NCBI RefSeq assembly: GCF_019635515.1
Contig: NZ_JAHBZI010000001.1
Location: forward strand, 682,001 to 746,000
Reading direction: 5' to 3'
Source of the DNA: Sphingomonas sp.
GTDB lineage: Bacteria; Pseudomonadota; Alphaproteobacteria; Sphingomonadales; Sphingomonadaceae
DNA length: 64,000 nucleotides
Part shown: in pieces, positions 36,109-45,111 of the stretch
How positions within the stretch are numbered: position 1 is the first letter of the stretch
Layout: each line of letters starts with the position of its first letter
Position numbers and translations under genes: made by a program
The notes under the pieces: generated by a model
Seen by the model: only the letters and a program-made list of their open reading frames with translations
The model's database searches: none
Told to the model about the DNA's origin: nothing

Positions 36109-36999
36109 ATGGCATCCCTTCCGATGATCGCCGGCCTTGAGCTCGGCGGCACCAAATGTGTCGCGATCCTGGGTAGTGGCCCCGATGACATCCGGGCGCG
36201 GGAAACGGTGCCGACCGCCGATCCCGCGACCACCCTCGCGGCGCTGGAGGCGGTGCTCGACGGCTGGCAATTCGACGCGATCGGCATCGCCAGCTTCGGG
36301 CCGCTCGAACTCGACCGGCAAGCGGCGGACTTCGGATCGATCACCGCAACGACCAAGCCGGGATGGACCGGCACCGACCTGACCCGGCGGCTATCCGCGC
36401 GCTACGCCAGGCCGCTGGCGATCCAGACCGACGTGGCGGGTGCGGCGCTGGCCGAGGCGCGCTGGGGCGCGGCGCGGGGACTGGCGACGCACGCCTATAT
36501 CACCATCGGCACCGGCGTCGGCGTCGGGCTGATCGCCGACGGCAGGCCGGTGCAGGGCGTCGCGCATGGCGAGGGCGGGCACATGCGGGTGGCGCGCGCG
36601 CCGGGCGACAGTTTCGCCGGCTGGTGCCCGTTTCATGGCGACTGCGTCGAGGGGTTGATCTCGGGGCCAGCGCTGGCCGAGCGCTTCGGCTGCCCGGGGC
36701 GGGATTTGCCCGATGACGGACCACAATGGGGCCTGTTCGTTCATGACCTGACCGGGTTGCTGCACAATCTCGTCACCGTCGCCGCGCCCGAGCGGATCGC
36801 GATCGGCGGCGGCGTGATCGCGGAGCGCGAGCATTTGTTCGAACGGTTGCGCGCGGCATTGGCGGCCAGCATCGGGGGCTATGGATCGCTGGAGGCCTAT
36901 GCCGGCGAACTCGACCGCCGCCTCGGGCCGCCCGGCCTCGGCACCCTGGCCGGACCGATGGGCGCGATCGCGATGGGGCTGGAGGCGCTGGGAGCTTAG
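36109..36999 (+). CDS. ROK-family sugar kinase (fructokinase-like)
   Basis: This is a 296-residue kinase. The ATP phosphate motif LELGGTKCVAIL lies near the N-terminus, GTGVGVGLI follows the catalytic region, and the zinc-type cluster CPFHGDC is followed by VEGLISGP, characteristic of ROK fructokinases. Phosphorylation of fructose or a related hexose with ATP is the most likely reaction. The ATG at 36109 is used, but an ATG at 36124 (MIAGLELGG) is equally possible since neither has a good ribosome site. It lies after a terminator, so it needs its own promoter or read-through. Confidence 0.82.
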   Translation: MASLPMIAGLELGGTKCVAILGSGPDDIRARETVPTADPATTLAALEAVLDGWQFDAIGIASFGPLELDRQAADFGSITATTKPGWTGTDLTRRLSARYARPLAIQTDVAGAALAEARWGAARGLATHAYITIGTGVGVGLIADGRPVQGVAHGEGGHMRVARAPGDSFAGWCPFHGDCVEGLISGPALAERFGCPGRDLPDDGPQWGLFVHDLTGLLHNLVTVAAPERIAIGGGVIAEREHLFERLRAALAASIGGYGSLEAYAGELDRRLGPPGLGTLAGPMGAIAMGLEALGA

Positions 37000-37099
37000 C
37001 CGCCCGCCAGCACCTGTTCGAGGCGGGCGGCTTCGGCATGGCGCTGGCCGGCGCGCAGCTTCTCCGCCGCGATCTCGTCACGGACCTTCTCCCAATGCG

Positions 37100-37723
37100 T
37101 CAGATCACGTCCATATCGACCTTATAGTGATGCCAGGCGAAGATCGCCGCCGCGCCGCGATGCGGGCGCCAGGCCTCGGCGATTTCGCGCAACGCCTTTT
37201 CGCCGGGGCGGTCGGCATGGCCGAGCAGGCGGCCGACTTCGATCTGGACGGCGAGATCGCCGGCCGGCCAGACATCGGGGCGGCCTTCGGCGAAGAGCAG
37301 ATAGATTTCCGCTGACCAGCGTCCAATCCCCTTGACGCGAACGAGCTGGGCGATCGCTTCCTCATCGTCGGCGGGCAGGTTGTGCAGGTCGAGCGCGCCG
37401 CTGGTCACCTCCTCGGCGAGGCTGCGGGCATAGCTCGCCTTCTGCCGTGAAAGCCCGGCGGCGCGCAATTGCTCGTCGCTGGCGGCGGCGACGATCGCCG
37501 GCTGGGTCAGGTCGCCCAGCTCCGCCTCGAGCTTCTTCCAGATCGACGCGGCGGCGGCGACGCTGACCTGCTGGCCAATGATCGTGCGCAGCAGCGTTTC
37601 ATAGCCGCGATCGCGCAACCGCGGCTCGGGATAGCCGGCGCGTTCGATGCCGGCGGCGATGGCCGGCTCGACCCTGGCGAGCGCATCGAGCGCGGTCTTG
37701 AGCTGTTCGGCGGTCAGGCCCAT
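37100..37723 (-). CDS. DNA-3-methyladenine glycosylase, HhH-GPD (AlkA-like)
   Basis: This 207-residue base-excision repair enzyme removes alkylated purines from DNA. The helix-hairpin-helix reads VKGIGRWSAEIYLL, and the catalytic Asp follows in PAGDLAVQ, at the family's usual distance. TIIGQQVSVAAA is the conserved helix of the substrate pocket. It lacks the N-terminal extra domain of E. coli AlkA, like many short bacterial relatives. It is on the minus strand between the ROK kinase and ferredoxin genes, without an obvious operon. Confidence 0.88.
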   Translation of the reverse strand: MGLTAEQLKTALDALARVEPAIAAGIERAGYPEPRLRDRGYETLLRTIIGQQVSVAAAASIWKKLEAELGDLTQPAIVAAASDEQLRAAGLSRQKASYARSLAEEVTSGALDLHNLPADDEEAIAQLVRVKGIGRWSAEIYLLFAEGRPDVWPAGDLAVQIEVGRLLGHADRPGEKALREIAEAWRPHRGAAAIFAWHHYKVDMDVI

Positions 37724-37786
37724 CGGTCATGTCCTTGAAACGTGGCGGCGAAGGCGGCATGGGACGCCAAACCGGAGGAATTTTGC

Positions 37787-38104
37787 ATGCCCAAGCTTAT
37801 CGTCGTGACCCGCAATGGGGAAGAACGCGAAGTCACCGGGGAAGCGGGCCTTTCGGTGATGGAAGTGATCCGCGAGAACGGCTTCGACGAATTGCTGGCG
37901 CTGTGCGGCGGCTGCTGCAGTTGCGCGACCTGCCATGTCCATGTCGATCCGGAATTTGCGGCCAAACTGCCGGCGATGAGCGAGGACGAGAACGACCTGC
38001 TCGACAGCTCGGCCGATCGCGACGGCCGTTCGCGCCTGTCGTGCCAGATCCCGTTCACCGACGCGCTCGACGGGCTGCGGGTGACGATCGCCGACGAGGA
38101 TTGA
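37787..38104 (+). CDS. 2Fe-2S ferredoxin (adrenodoxin type)
   Basis: This 105-residue electron carrier has the iron-sulfur ligands in [13 protein letters not shown] plus a later Cys in RLSCQIPF, matching the adrenodoxin/Isc-type pattern. The acidic [10 protein letters not shown] stretch is the usual reductase- and P450-docking patch. GGAGGA seven bases upstream supports the ATG at 37787. Ferredoxins of this class commonly feed bacterial P450s, so it could serve the P450 at 31.3 kb, though the two are not in one operon. Confidence 0.93.
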   Translation: MPKLIVVTRNGEEREVTGEAGLSVMEVIRENGFDELLALCGGCCSCATCHVHVDPEFAAKLPAMSEDENDLLDSSADRDGRSRLSCQIPFTDALDGLRVTIADED

Positions 38105-38118
38105 GGCCCGGCGGCGGC

Positions 38119-38164
38119 GCGAATGTTGAGGAAGTTTAGTGTTTTTGGGGGACTAAACATTCGC
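38119..38164. repeat. Bulged stem-loop after the ferredoxin gene
   Basis: GCGAATG (38119-38125) and TTTAGT (38135-38140) pair in order with ACTAAA (38152-38157) and CATTCGC (38158-38164), leaving a nine-base bulge on the left. The loop carries TTTTT then GGGGG. It may be a terminator-like or repeat-derived element. Confidence 0.4.
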
Positions 38165-38280
38165 GAATGGTCCCAATGGTCGCAGTGACCATGGGGTTGG
38201 CGGATCGACGATTTCAAAGAGCGGTCGGGAGTGCCGACTGCGTGAGCCAAGCAGGCGAAATCCTACATTGCAACCTATCA

Positions 38281-38303
38281 ATCCTCCCCCTCCGGGGGAG
38301 GAT
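38281..38303. terminator. Perfect 10-bp hairpin between convergent genes
   Basis: ATCCTCCCCC and GGGGGAGGAT flank a TCC loop, just after the stop of the minus-strand lipoprotein gene. No long T run follows. Its place between convergent genes fits a two-way terminator or a dispersed hairpin. Confidence 0.5.
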
Positions 38304-38310
38304 CAGTTGA

Positions 38311-39030
38311 TCAGATGCCCTTCACCCGCAGCATCGCGGTCGGCGCGTCTTCGCTGGTGGGGGATACCTTCCAGGTGATGCTCTTCCCCGCCGCGACCGG
38401 CTTCGCGCCTTCCTCCTGGTTCTGGCTGACGATCTCGGCATCGGTGATCAGCGTGAAGGTGCCGTCGAGATTGGCGCTGGCTTCCTCGCTTGCGCCCATC
38501 GAATTGTCGCCATCCCGCTGCTTGGCGAAGGCCGGTGCCTTGATCCGGACCTGATCCTTGCCGCGCAGTTCGATCGCGACGAACGGGAAGAGCAGCCCGG
38601 TATCCTGATTATAGGGGAAGACGAAATTATGGGTCAGCACGCCGCTGATCGCATATTCGACATAGAATTTCCCGTCGCCGCGATATTCGACGACGGTGTA
38701 GCCGGCTTCCTTGACCAGCTGGGCGGCGATCTCGCGATACTTGGCGTCCTGCTCGGCCTTTTCCTTGGCCGCGTCCTCGGGCGAAGTGTCCGGCGCGGCG
38801 GTGTTGGTGGCATCGTCGCTGGTGTTGGAGAAGGCGGCGGCGAAGCCGCCCATCGCCTTGGTCATCTGGCCCGCCAGATCGACCGCGATCACCTCGCCCT
38901 TATAGCTATAGGTGAAGCTGCGATCGGCGTGGACGGTCATCACCGAAGTGAACTTGCCCGGCACGAACAGGCATGCGGCAAGCGCGAGCGGCACCAACAA
39001 CGCGGCGGCGAGCGCCTTCCAATGCTTCAT
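38311..39030 (-). CDS. Lipoprotein of unknown function
   Basis: This 239-residue protein has a clear lipobox (LALAAC) giving a lipidated Cys near residue 20. The rest is a mix of beta strands (FTSVMTVHADRSFTYSYKGEVIAVD) and a charged helical insert rich in Ala, Asp, Glu and Lys at about 70-105. It has no membrane segment beyond the signal. I do not recognise a family. It is 14 bases before the RlmB gene on the same strand, so they may be cotranscribed. Confidence 0.7.
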   Translation of the reverse strand: MKHWKALAAALLVPLALAACLFVPGKFTSVMTVHADRSFTYSYKGEVIAVDLAGQMTKAMGGFAAAFSNTSDDATNTAAPDTSPEDAAKEKAEQDAKYREIAAQLVKEAGYTVVEYRGDGKFYVEYAISGVLTHNFVFPYNQDTGLLFPFVAIELRGKDQVRIKAPAFAKQRDGDNSMGASEEASANLDGTFTLITDAEIVSQNQEEGAKPVAAGKSITWKVSPTSEDAPTAMLRVKGI

Positions 39031-39044
39031 CGATAATCCCCCAA

Positions 39045-39791
39045 TCAGCCGCGCGCGGCCACCGCGTAGAGCGCGATCGCGGCGGCATTCGACACGTTCA
39101 GGCTCTCGACCTTATCGGAGATCGGAAGCTTCGCAAGCTGGTCGCAATGCGCCTCGGTATTCTGGCGCATGCCTTCCCCCTCGGCGCCGAGAACGAGGCA
39201 GATGCGCGCCTTGCCCATCACTTCGCCCAGCGTCTGATCGGCGTGACCGGTGAGCCCGATCCGCCAGAAGCCGGCGCGCTCGATCTCTTCCAGCGCGCGG
39301 GCGAGATTGACGACGCGGACCCAGGGCACGGCCTCCAATGTGCCGGCCGCCGAGCGCGCGACGGTGCCCGATTCCGGCGGGGCGTGGCGATCCTGGGTGA
39401 CGATGCCGAGCGCGTCGAACGCCGCCGCCGAGCGCAGGATCGCGCCGACATTGTGGGGATCGGTGACCTGATCGAGCACGATCAGCGGGCGATCGTCACC
39501 CTCGCCCTGCGCGAGCAGATCGCCGAGCCAGATATCCTCGAGCGGGTCGACATCCGCCACCAGCCCCTGATGCGGAGCATCGCTTGGCACCAGCCGCCCG
39601 AGATCGGCGGCGTTGGCGAAGGTCACCTGGATGCTGTTGGGGATATCGAGCCCGGCCAAGGCTTCGTGGGTGCCCCAGATATGGCGCACATTGCGTTCGG
39701 GATTGTTAAGCGCGGCAAGCACCGCGTGGCGCCCGTAGAAGCGCGGGCGCGACGGCGGAGCCTTGCTGGGCCTGTGCCCGCGCTTGGCCAT
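39045..39791 (-). CDS. rlmB: 23S rRNA 2'-O-ribose methyltransferase, TrmH/SpoU family
   Basis: This 248-residue methyltransferase has an N-terminal L30e-like RNA-binding domain (PRFYGRHAVLAALNNPERNVRHIW) and a SPOUT catalytic domain. The SPOUT motifs are LDQVTDPHNVGAILRSA, LVLGAEGEGMRQ and LPISDKVESLNVSNAAAIALY, the last forming the knotted AdoMet site. The closest characterised match is RlmB, which methylates G2251 of 23S rRNA; a tRNA substrate is possible for close relatives. It overlaps the peptidase gene by one base. Confidence 0.85.
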   Translation of the reverse strand: MAKRGHRPSKAPPSRPRFYGRHAVLAALNNPERNVRHIWGTHEALAGLDIPNSIQVTFANAADLGRLVPSDAPHQGLVADVDPLEDIWLGDLLAQGEGDDRPLIVLDQVTDPHNVGAILRSAAAFDALGIVTQDRHAPPESGTVARSAAGTLEAVPWVRVVNLARALEEIERAGFWRIGLTGHADQTLGEVMGKARICLVLGAEGEGMRQNTEAHCDQLAKLPISDKVESLNVSNAAAIALYAVAARG

Positions 39792-41392
39792 TACCTGCCG
39801 CCCGCCGGGGCGGCGTAGCCGTAATAATCGCCCTCGTTCGGCTTGGTCGGGAGCGGCAGGCGCGGCAACGGCTTGTCGGCATTGGCGGCATTGACGAGGA
39901 AGGCGGCGAGGATGATCGCGCCCTGGCGCATATCCTCGGCCTTCAGCGCGTCGAAGGTATCGAGATTGGTGTGGTGGCGCAGGCTGCCATAATCGAGCGG
40001 ATCCTGGATGAACTGGAAGGCGGGGATGCCGACCGCGTCGAAATAGGCGTGATCGGTGCTGCCGACCTTGCGGATGGCGATCTGGCCGGCGCCCATCGAA
40101 TGGAACGGCTTGAACCAGTCTGCGAAGATCGGACCGACGGCGGCATTGTTCTGGATGTTGATCCCGCGGATCTTGCCCGAGCCATTGTCGAGGTTGAAAT
40201 AGGCGCTGAGCTGGGCGTGACCGGGAAGCGGGGTGATCGGCCAGCTATTGCCCCAGGCGAAGCGCGCGGCGAGGCCGGTGGTGCCCTCGGGCACCGGGCG
40301 GCTGGCGAGATAGCGCGCGACATAATCGCGCGAGCCGAACAGCCCCTGCTCCTCGCCCGACCACAGCGCGAAGCGGATCGTGCGCCTGGTCTTGATGCCG
40401 CTCGCCTTGATGATCCGGGCGGCTTCCATCACCATCGCGCTGCCCGCGGCATTGTCGGCGGCGCCGTCGCTCGCGGCCCAGCTGTCGAGATGCGCGCCGG
40501 CCATGACATAGCCGGCCTTGGCATCGGTGCCGGGGATATCGGCGATGACGTTATACCCCTGCGTGTCGCTATCGTCGTAGCGGACCTGACTGGCGAATTC
40601 GACGACCGGCGCGGCGCCCATCGCCGACAGGCGGGCGAGACGGCGATAATCCTCCTGGGCGATGTCGAAGCCGGGCAGCGGCGGCGAATCGCCGACCGCG
40701 AAGCGCGAGCCCTGGCCGCCGACGATCTTGCCGGGGCGGGCGGACATGGTGGCATAGCCGACCGCGCCTTCCTCCTTGAGGAACGCTTCGCGCGCGCGCG
40801 AGAGCATCTGGCGCGCGCTGAAATCGAGCTGGGGCCGGCGCGAGAAGTCGAAAGTGTCGAACTTGTCGAGCTCGTCATCGCTCCAGCGCTTGAACGGCGC
40901 GTCCGCCCAGTCCTTGGGCGCCTCGGGGTCGCTGATCAGCACCAGCTTGCCCTTGAGCTTGCCCTTGTAGCGCGCGAGCGAGGCGATGTCCGGCATCGGC
41001 GCGACGATGACCTCGGCGCGGACGGTCCCTTCGGTGCCGGGGGTCCACACCACCGGCACCATCGTCAGCTGGGTCACGCGCGGCTCGACCAGCCGCATGA
41101 ACGAACCCTGCGATTCCCAGCCGCGGCCGAAATCGAAGCCTTCCTTATGGACCGCGCTCAGGCCCCATTCGCGGAACTTGGCGGCGGTCCAGTCCTCGGC
41201 GCGGCGCATGCCGGGCGAGACGGTGAGGCGCGGGCCGATCACATCGGTCAGATACTGGGCGATCTTCATCACTTCGGAATTGTTGGTGCCCTCGGCGATG
41301 ATTCGCGCGGTGTCGGCCGGGATCGCCTGTGCGGCGAGCGGAAGCGGGGCGATGCAGGCGGTGGCGGCAAGGAAGGTGGCAAAGGCGCGCAT
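39791..41392 (-). CDS. Secreted M28-family metallopeptidase with PA-like insert
   Basis: This 533-residue exported aminopeptidase or carboxypeptidase has a signal peptide ending near PLAAQA. The dizinc centre is visible: GAHLDSW (His and Asp), GAADNAAG (bridging Asp), SGEEQGLFGS (catalytic Glu and ligand Glu) and the later STDHAYFD and HHTNLDT His/Asp set. A protease-associated-like insert lies before the catalytic domain (about 130-260). It probably trims peptides in the periplasm. The specific cleavage is unknown. Confidence 0.9.
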   Translation of the reverse strand: MRAFATFLAATACIAPLPLAAQAIPADTARIIAEGTNNSEVMKIAQYLTDVIGPRLTVSPGMRRAEDWTAAKFREWGLSAVHKEGFDFGRGWESQGSFMRLVEPRVTQLTMVPVVWTPGTEGTVRAEVIVAPMPDIASLARYKGKLKGKLVLISDPEAPKDWADAPFKRWSDDELDKFDTFDFSRRPQLDFSARQMLSRAREAFLKEEGAVGYATMSARPGKIVGGQGSRFAVGDSPPLPGFDIAQEDYRRLARLSAMGAAPVVEFASQVRYDDSDTQGYNVIADIPGTDAKAGYVMAGAHLDSWAASDGAADNAAGSAMVMEAARIIKASGIKTRRTIRFALWSGEEQGLFGSRDYVARYLASRPVPEGTTGLAARFAWGNSWPITPLPGHAQLSAYFNLDNGSGKIRGINIQNNAAVGPIFADWFKPFHSMGAGQIAIRKVGSTDHAYFDAVGIPAFQFIQDPLDYGSLRHHTNLDTFDALKAEDMRQGAIILAAFLVNAANADKPLPRLPLPTKPNEGDYYGYAAPAGGR

Positions 41393-41514
41393 GGTTCGTG
41401 AGTCTCGCGGCTGGGAGGGGGAACGCCGACGCTATGCGCCGCGAAGGATGCGCGCAAGACGTTGACAGCCCGGCTTTCGCCCGGCAATGGACCGCGCTCG
41501 CCAAGGGCGCCCAA

Positions 41515-41600
41515 GGACAGGTGGCCGAGTGGTTAAAGGCAGCAGACTGTAAATCTGCCCGTGCAAGCGTACGCTGGTTCGAATCCAGCCCTGTCCACCA
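41515..41600 (+). tRNA. tRNA-Tyr (anticodon GTA)
   Basis: The acceptor stem GGACAGG pairs with CCTGTCC, followed by discriminator A and encoded CCA. The anticodon stem AGCAGA/TCTGCC-type arm holds CTGTAAA, giving GTA. A long variable arm (GTGCAAGCGTAC) and T-loop TTCGAAT fit bacterial class II tRNA-Tyr. Confidence 0.97.
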
Positions 41601-41678
41601 CCGCCGTCCTGTACGAGCGGGCAATCTCGAAAATCCTGTTGTGCGGAAATGGAGTGGGTCGCGGTTTGCGCCCCGGGG

Positions 41679-42212
41679 CTATTTGACCGGGCGCTTCTCG
41701 AGTTTCCGCGCCAGGGTCCGGCGGTGCATGCCCAATCGCCGCGCGGTTTCCGAGATGTTGAAGTCTGTCGCGGCGAGCGTCTCGTTGATCATCTCCCATT
41801 CGTGCGTCTTGATCGACGAGGCGCGCCCGGTGACCGGAACCTCGGCATCGCCCCGCGCCTTGCCGAAGGCGGCTTCGATATCGTCGGTGTTGGAGGGTTT
41901 GACCAGATAGTGGCAGGCGCCAAGCTTGATCGACTCGACCGCCGTGGCGATGCTGGCATAGCCGGTGAGGACGACGATCAGCATCTCGGGGTCGCGGGCG
42001 TACAGCCTGGCGACGCACGGCAGACCCGATGCGGTGCCGAGCTTGAGGTCGACCACCGCGTGGCTCGGCACTTCGGCTTCCAGCAATGTATCGAGCCTGG
42101 AAGCGCTGGCGGCGGTGCGGACGCGATAGCCGCGCCGCTCGAACGAGCGGGCGAGGGTGCGGGCGAAGGTCTCGTCGTCCTCGACGATGATCAGGCTGGG
42201 CTGGCCGGTCAT
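41679..42212 (-). CDS. regA: Redox response regulator RegA/PrrA/ActR
   Basis: This 177-residue regulator has a receiver domain with acidic pocket IIVEDDE, phosphoacceptor D55 (AVVDLKLGTASGLP) and KPSNTDD at the switch. The C-terminal Fis-type helix-turn-helix is FNISETARRLGMHRRTLARKL. The short linker and near-invariant DNA helix match RegA of photosynthetic and related alphaproteobacteria, which controls respiration and redox genes. It overlaps regB by four bases and ends the cyo-surf1-regBA operon. Confidence 0.92.
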   Translation of the reverse strand: MTGQPSLIIVEDDETFARTLARSFERRGYRVRTAASASRLDTLLEAEVPSHAVVDLKLGTASGLPCVARLYARDPEMLIVVLTGYASIATAVESIKLGACHYLVKPSNTDDIEAAFGKARGDAEVPVTGRASSIKTHEWEMINETLAATDFNISETARRLGMHRRTLARKLEKRPVK

Positions 42213-43495
42213 TGCGGTTTCACCGGCAGGACCAAGCGGACTTCGGCGCCGCCCGCGGGGAGGTTGCGCGCCTCGAGCCGGCCGCCGAGACGGCGGGCGA
42301 CATTGGTGGCGAGGAACAGGCCGAGGCCATGGCCGGCGCCCTTGGTCGACTGGTAGAGCTGGCCGACCAAGGCGAGCTGTTCGGGGGCGAAGCCGGGGCC
42401 ATAGTCGCTGACCGTGATCGCCAGCATGCCGGCTTCGATGCGCGCGCGCAGGCGGACGGCGGGGGAGACTTCGGCGCCATTGTCGAGCAGGTTCCAGATT
42501 GCCTGACGCAGGGCGGGATCGGCGGCGACGATCGCGGCCTCGACTCCCTGCGGATCATAGTCGAGCGGGACCTGCGGGTGGGTCGGCTGCCATTCGGCGG
42601 CGACGGCGTCGAGAAAGGGACCGGCGGCGACGCTTTCCATCGCCTCGCCGCGCGGCTGTCCGGCGGAATGGAGGATATCCGAGACGATTCCCTTGCAGCG
42701 CTGGACCTCGGCCTGCATTTCCCGGACCTCCGCCGCCAGCTCCGGATCGCTGGCGATTGCCGGCATCCGGCGCCAATCGGCGAGGATCACCGAGAGCGTG
42801 CCGAGCGGCGTGCCGAGCTCATGCGCCGCGCCCGACGCGAACAATCCCATGCGGACAATCCCCTCCTCCTGGGCGGCGTGCTGGCGGAGATCGGCGACAT
42901 GCGCGTCGCGGGCACGCAGGTTGCCGGTGATGCGGGTGATGAACAATACCAGCAGCCCGGCGACCATCGCGAAGGCGATCCAGCGCCCGATCGCGAACAG
43001 ATCGGCGGTCTCCGCGACCAGTCCGCTCGGGATCACCAACGGGATGGCTCGCACGCTGAGCAACGCGTAGCTCAGCACCGTGGCGGCAACCAGCATGGCG
43101 GCGAGCGCGGTCGGCAACAGAATGGCCCCGAGCACGACCTGGAGCAGATATAGCGAGATGAAGGGGTTGGTCGCGCCGCCGCTGAAATAGAGCTGGAGCG
43201 TGAGTGCGCCCATGTCGAGCAGCAAGGCCAGCATCACTTCGGAATCGGGAACGCGGTGGCGCGGCACCGCCATCGTGACCAGCAGGTTGGCGAGCCCGAG
43301 CAGCGCGGCGACGCCGAGCATTTCCGCGAGTGGCAACGGTATCCCCAGCCACAGGCCGACAAGCAGGATGGCGACGGTCTGACCCGCCACCGCGATCCAG
43401 CGCAGCTGGATAAGCTGCCGCATATTCTGCGCGGCGGCGGTCTCGGCGAACTCGCGCGGATAGTGGCGGGTGAGCGCGAGGAGCGGGGTATCCAT
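42209..43495 (-). CDS. regB: Redox sensor histidine kinase RegB/PrrB/ActS
   Basis: This is a 428-residue inner-membrane kinase with six N-terminal helices. The quinone-sensing heptapeptide GGATNPF is at 106-112. The phosphoacceptor is H225 (SGAAHELGTP), the same position as in Rhodobacter RegB. A Cys in EVQRCKGIV at 267 sits about 42 residues later and likely equals the redox Cys265 of RegB. The ATPase has NLLDNGAE, DYGPGF and GHGLGLFL. It overlaps surf1 and regA by one to four bases. It senses the quinone pool and so would match oxidase expression to respiratory need. Confidence 0.93.
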   Translation of the reverse strand: MDTPLLALTRHYPREFAETAAAQNMRQLIQLRWIAVAGQTVAILLVGLWLGIPLPLAEMLGVAALLGLANLLVTMAVPRHRVPDSEVMLALLLDMGALTLQLYFSGGATNPFISLYLLQVVLGAILLPTALAAMLVAATVLSYALLSVRAIPLVIPSGLVAETADLFAIGRWIAFAMVAGLLVLFITRITGNLRARDAHVADLRQHAAQEEGIVRMGLFASGAAHELGTPLGTLSVILADWRRMPAIASDPELAAEVREMQAEVQRCKGIVSDILHSAGQPRGEAMESVAAGPFLDAVAAEWQPTHPQVPLDYDPQGVEAAIVAADPALRQAIWNLLDNGAEVSPAVRLRARIEAGMLAITVSDYGPGFAPEQLALVGQLYQSTKGAGHGLGLFLATNVARRLGGRLEARNLPAGGAEVRLVLPVKPQ

Positions 43496-44151
43496 CAGGC
43501 GCGCTTTCGCCGTAGTGCCAGTACCGCGCCGGCGGCGCTGAGAAGCGCGAGCGCGAACCAGGTCAGCGCATAGACCAGATGATTGTTGCGGAAAGCGACC
43601 ACGGTCAGCCCTCCTACCGGATAGCCGCCCGGGTTGGGAGTGGCATCGGCATCGATGAAGAACGGCGCGACCGGGCCGAGTTGCCGTGCGGTGGCGATTG
43701 CCGTCACGTCGCGGGAATACCAGCGGTCGTTCGCAGGATCATTGGCACGGAGGAAGCCGCCTTTGGGCTCGGTTGCGCGCTGGAGCCCGGTGATGGCGGC
43801 TTCGGTGTCCGGCCCGCACCAGCGCGCTTGCCGCGGCGAGGACACGAAGCCGCGATTGATCAGCACCACACCCTGCGCGGTGCGCAGCGGCGTCATCACC
43901 CAAAAGCCTTCGCCGCGTTCGGTCACCGCCTTCACCAGCGTCTCGCGGTCGCGGAGGTAGGTGCCGGTCAACCGGACCTTGCGATATTCGGCGAAGCGCC
44001 GCCAGTCGCTCGCGGGCGGCGCCTTCAGGCCGGCATCGACGCGCGCGATCAGATCGAGCTTCCATGCGCGTCGCTCGATCTGCCAGATGCCCAGCGCCGT
44101 GAAGCCCAGGGCCGCGGCCAGAGCGAACAGGACGAGCAGCGCCCGTTTCAT
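43495..44151 (-). CDS. SURF1-family cytochrome oxidase assembly protein
   Basis: This is a 218-residue SURF1/Shy1-like protein with one N-terminal and one C-terminal membrane helix (LFALAAALGFTALGIWQIERR; LVYALTWFALALLSAAGAV). The conserved GIWQIERRAWKLDLI, ERGEGFWVMTPL, VVLINRGFV and RNNHLVYALTWF motifs are present. In other bacteria it helps insert heme into terminal oxidases. Here it follows cyoD by one base and most likely serves the cyo oxidase. Confidence 0.92.
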   Translation of the reverse strand: MKRALLVLFALAAALGFTALGIWQIERRAWKLDLIARVDAGLKAPPASDWRRFAEYRKVRLTGTYLRDRETLVKAVTERGEGFWVMTPLRTAQGVVLINRGFVSSPRQARWCGPDTEAAITGLQRATEPKGGFLRANDPANDRWYSRDVTAIATARQLGPVAPFFIDADATPNPGGYPVGGLTVVAFRNNHLVYALTWFALALLSAAGAVLALRRKRA

Positions 44152-44152
44152 C

Positions 44153-44494
44153 TCAATGCGCCGACATCTCCGCCATCGGCATCATGTTGGAGTTGATATG
44201 GTACATGATCCACAGCGAGCCGGAGATGACGATCAGCACCATCACCGCGGTGAAGACATAGGCCATCAGCGTCCAGCCGCCTTCCGAACGGGTGTTGACG
44301 TGGAGGAAGCACACGGTGTGGACGAGGATCTGCACCACCGCGAGCCCGACGATGACGATCGCCGTCAGCTGCGGCGCGGCGGCGCCGGTCATCACCATCC
44401 AGAACGGCACGGCGGTCAGCACCACCGACAGCAGGAAGCCGATCAGATAGGCACGGCGCGAAGCGTGCGGGGCGGCATTGTGGGAGGCGCTCAT
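44153..44494 (-). CDS. cyoD: Cytochrome o ubiquinol oxidase subunit IV
   Basis: This 113-residue protein has three transmembrane helices ([65 protein letters not shown]), the size and pattern of CyoD. The start is the ATG at 44494, overlapping cyoC by four bases. It assists assembly of the copper site in subunit I. Confidence 0.93.
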   Translation of the reverse strand: MSASHNAAPHASRRAYLIGFLLSVVLTAVPFWMVMTGAAAPQLTAIVIVGLAVVQILVHTVCFLHVNTRSEGGWTLMAYVFTAVMVLIVISGSLWIMYHINSNMMPMAEMSAH

Positions 44495-45111
44495 CGAACC
44501 ACTCCGAGCAGATAGACAAAGGTGAACACGCCGATCCAGACGATGTCGAGGAAGTGCCAGAACATGCTGAGACACATCAGCCGGCGCTGGTTCTCGGGAT
44601 GCAGTCCGCGCTGGCCGAGCTGGACCAGCATCACCACCAGCCAGATGATCCCGAAGGTGACATGCAGCCCGTGCGTCGCGACCAGCGTGAAGAAAGCGGA
44701 GAGGAAGGCGCTGGTCTGCGGCGTCGCGCCTTCGTGGATCAGATTGCCGAACTCGTAGAGCTCGATGCCGACGAAACCCGCGCCGAGCAGCCCGGTGACG
44801 ATCAGCCACAGGCGGACGCCGGAGAGCTTGCCCTCCTGCATCGCGATCATCGCGAAGCCATAGGTGATCGACGAGACCAGCAGCAGCGCCGTGTTCACCG
44901 CCACCAGCGGCAGCTCGAATATCTCGCGCGGGGTGGGTCCGCCGGCAAAGGCGGAGCTGAGCACGCCATAGGTCGCGAACAGCGTCGCGAAGATCAGCGC
45001 GTCGCTCATCAGGTAGATCCAGAAGCCGAGCATCGTGCTGCCGCCGGCTTCGTGATGCTCCTCTTCCAGGACGTAGAAGCCCGGGTTCTCGGTCGCGGTC
45101 GTCATGGTCAT
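44491..45111 (-). CDS. cyoC: Cytochrome o ubiquinol oxidase subunit III
   Basis: This is a 206-residue subunit with five transmembrane helices, as in CyoC. It shows [22 protein letters not shown] near the N-terminus, [15 protein letters not shown], and a final [20 protein letters not shown] helix. Both neighbours overlap it by four bases. Confidence 0.95.
   Translation of the reverse strand: MTMTTATENPGFYVLEEEHHEAGGSTMLGFWIYLMSDALIFATLFATYGVLSSAFAGGPTPREIFELPLVAVNTALLLVSSITYGFAMIAMQEGKLSGVRLWLIVTGLLGAGFVGIELYEFGNLIHEGATPQTSAFLSAFFTLVATHGLHVTFGIIWLVVMLVQLGQRGLHPENQRRLMCLSMFWHFLDIVWIGVFTFVYLLGVVR

Noticed and set aside
36996..37121. Minus-strand peptide reading DLTHWEKVRDEIAAEK... after the AlkA-like gene
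   Set aside because: It looks protein-like but has no start codon after the preceding in-frame stop; it may be a relic of a longer gene end.
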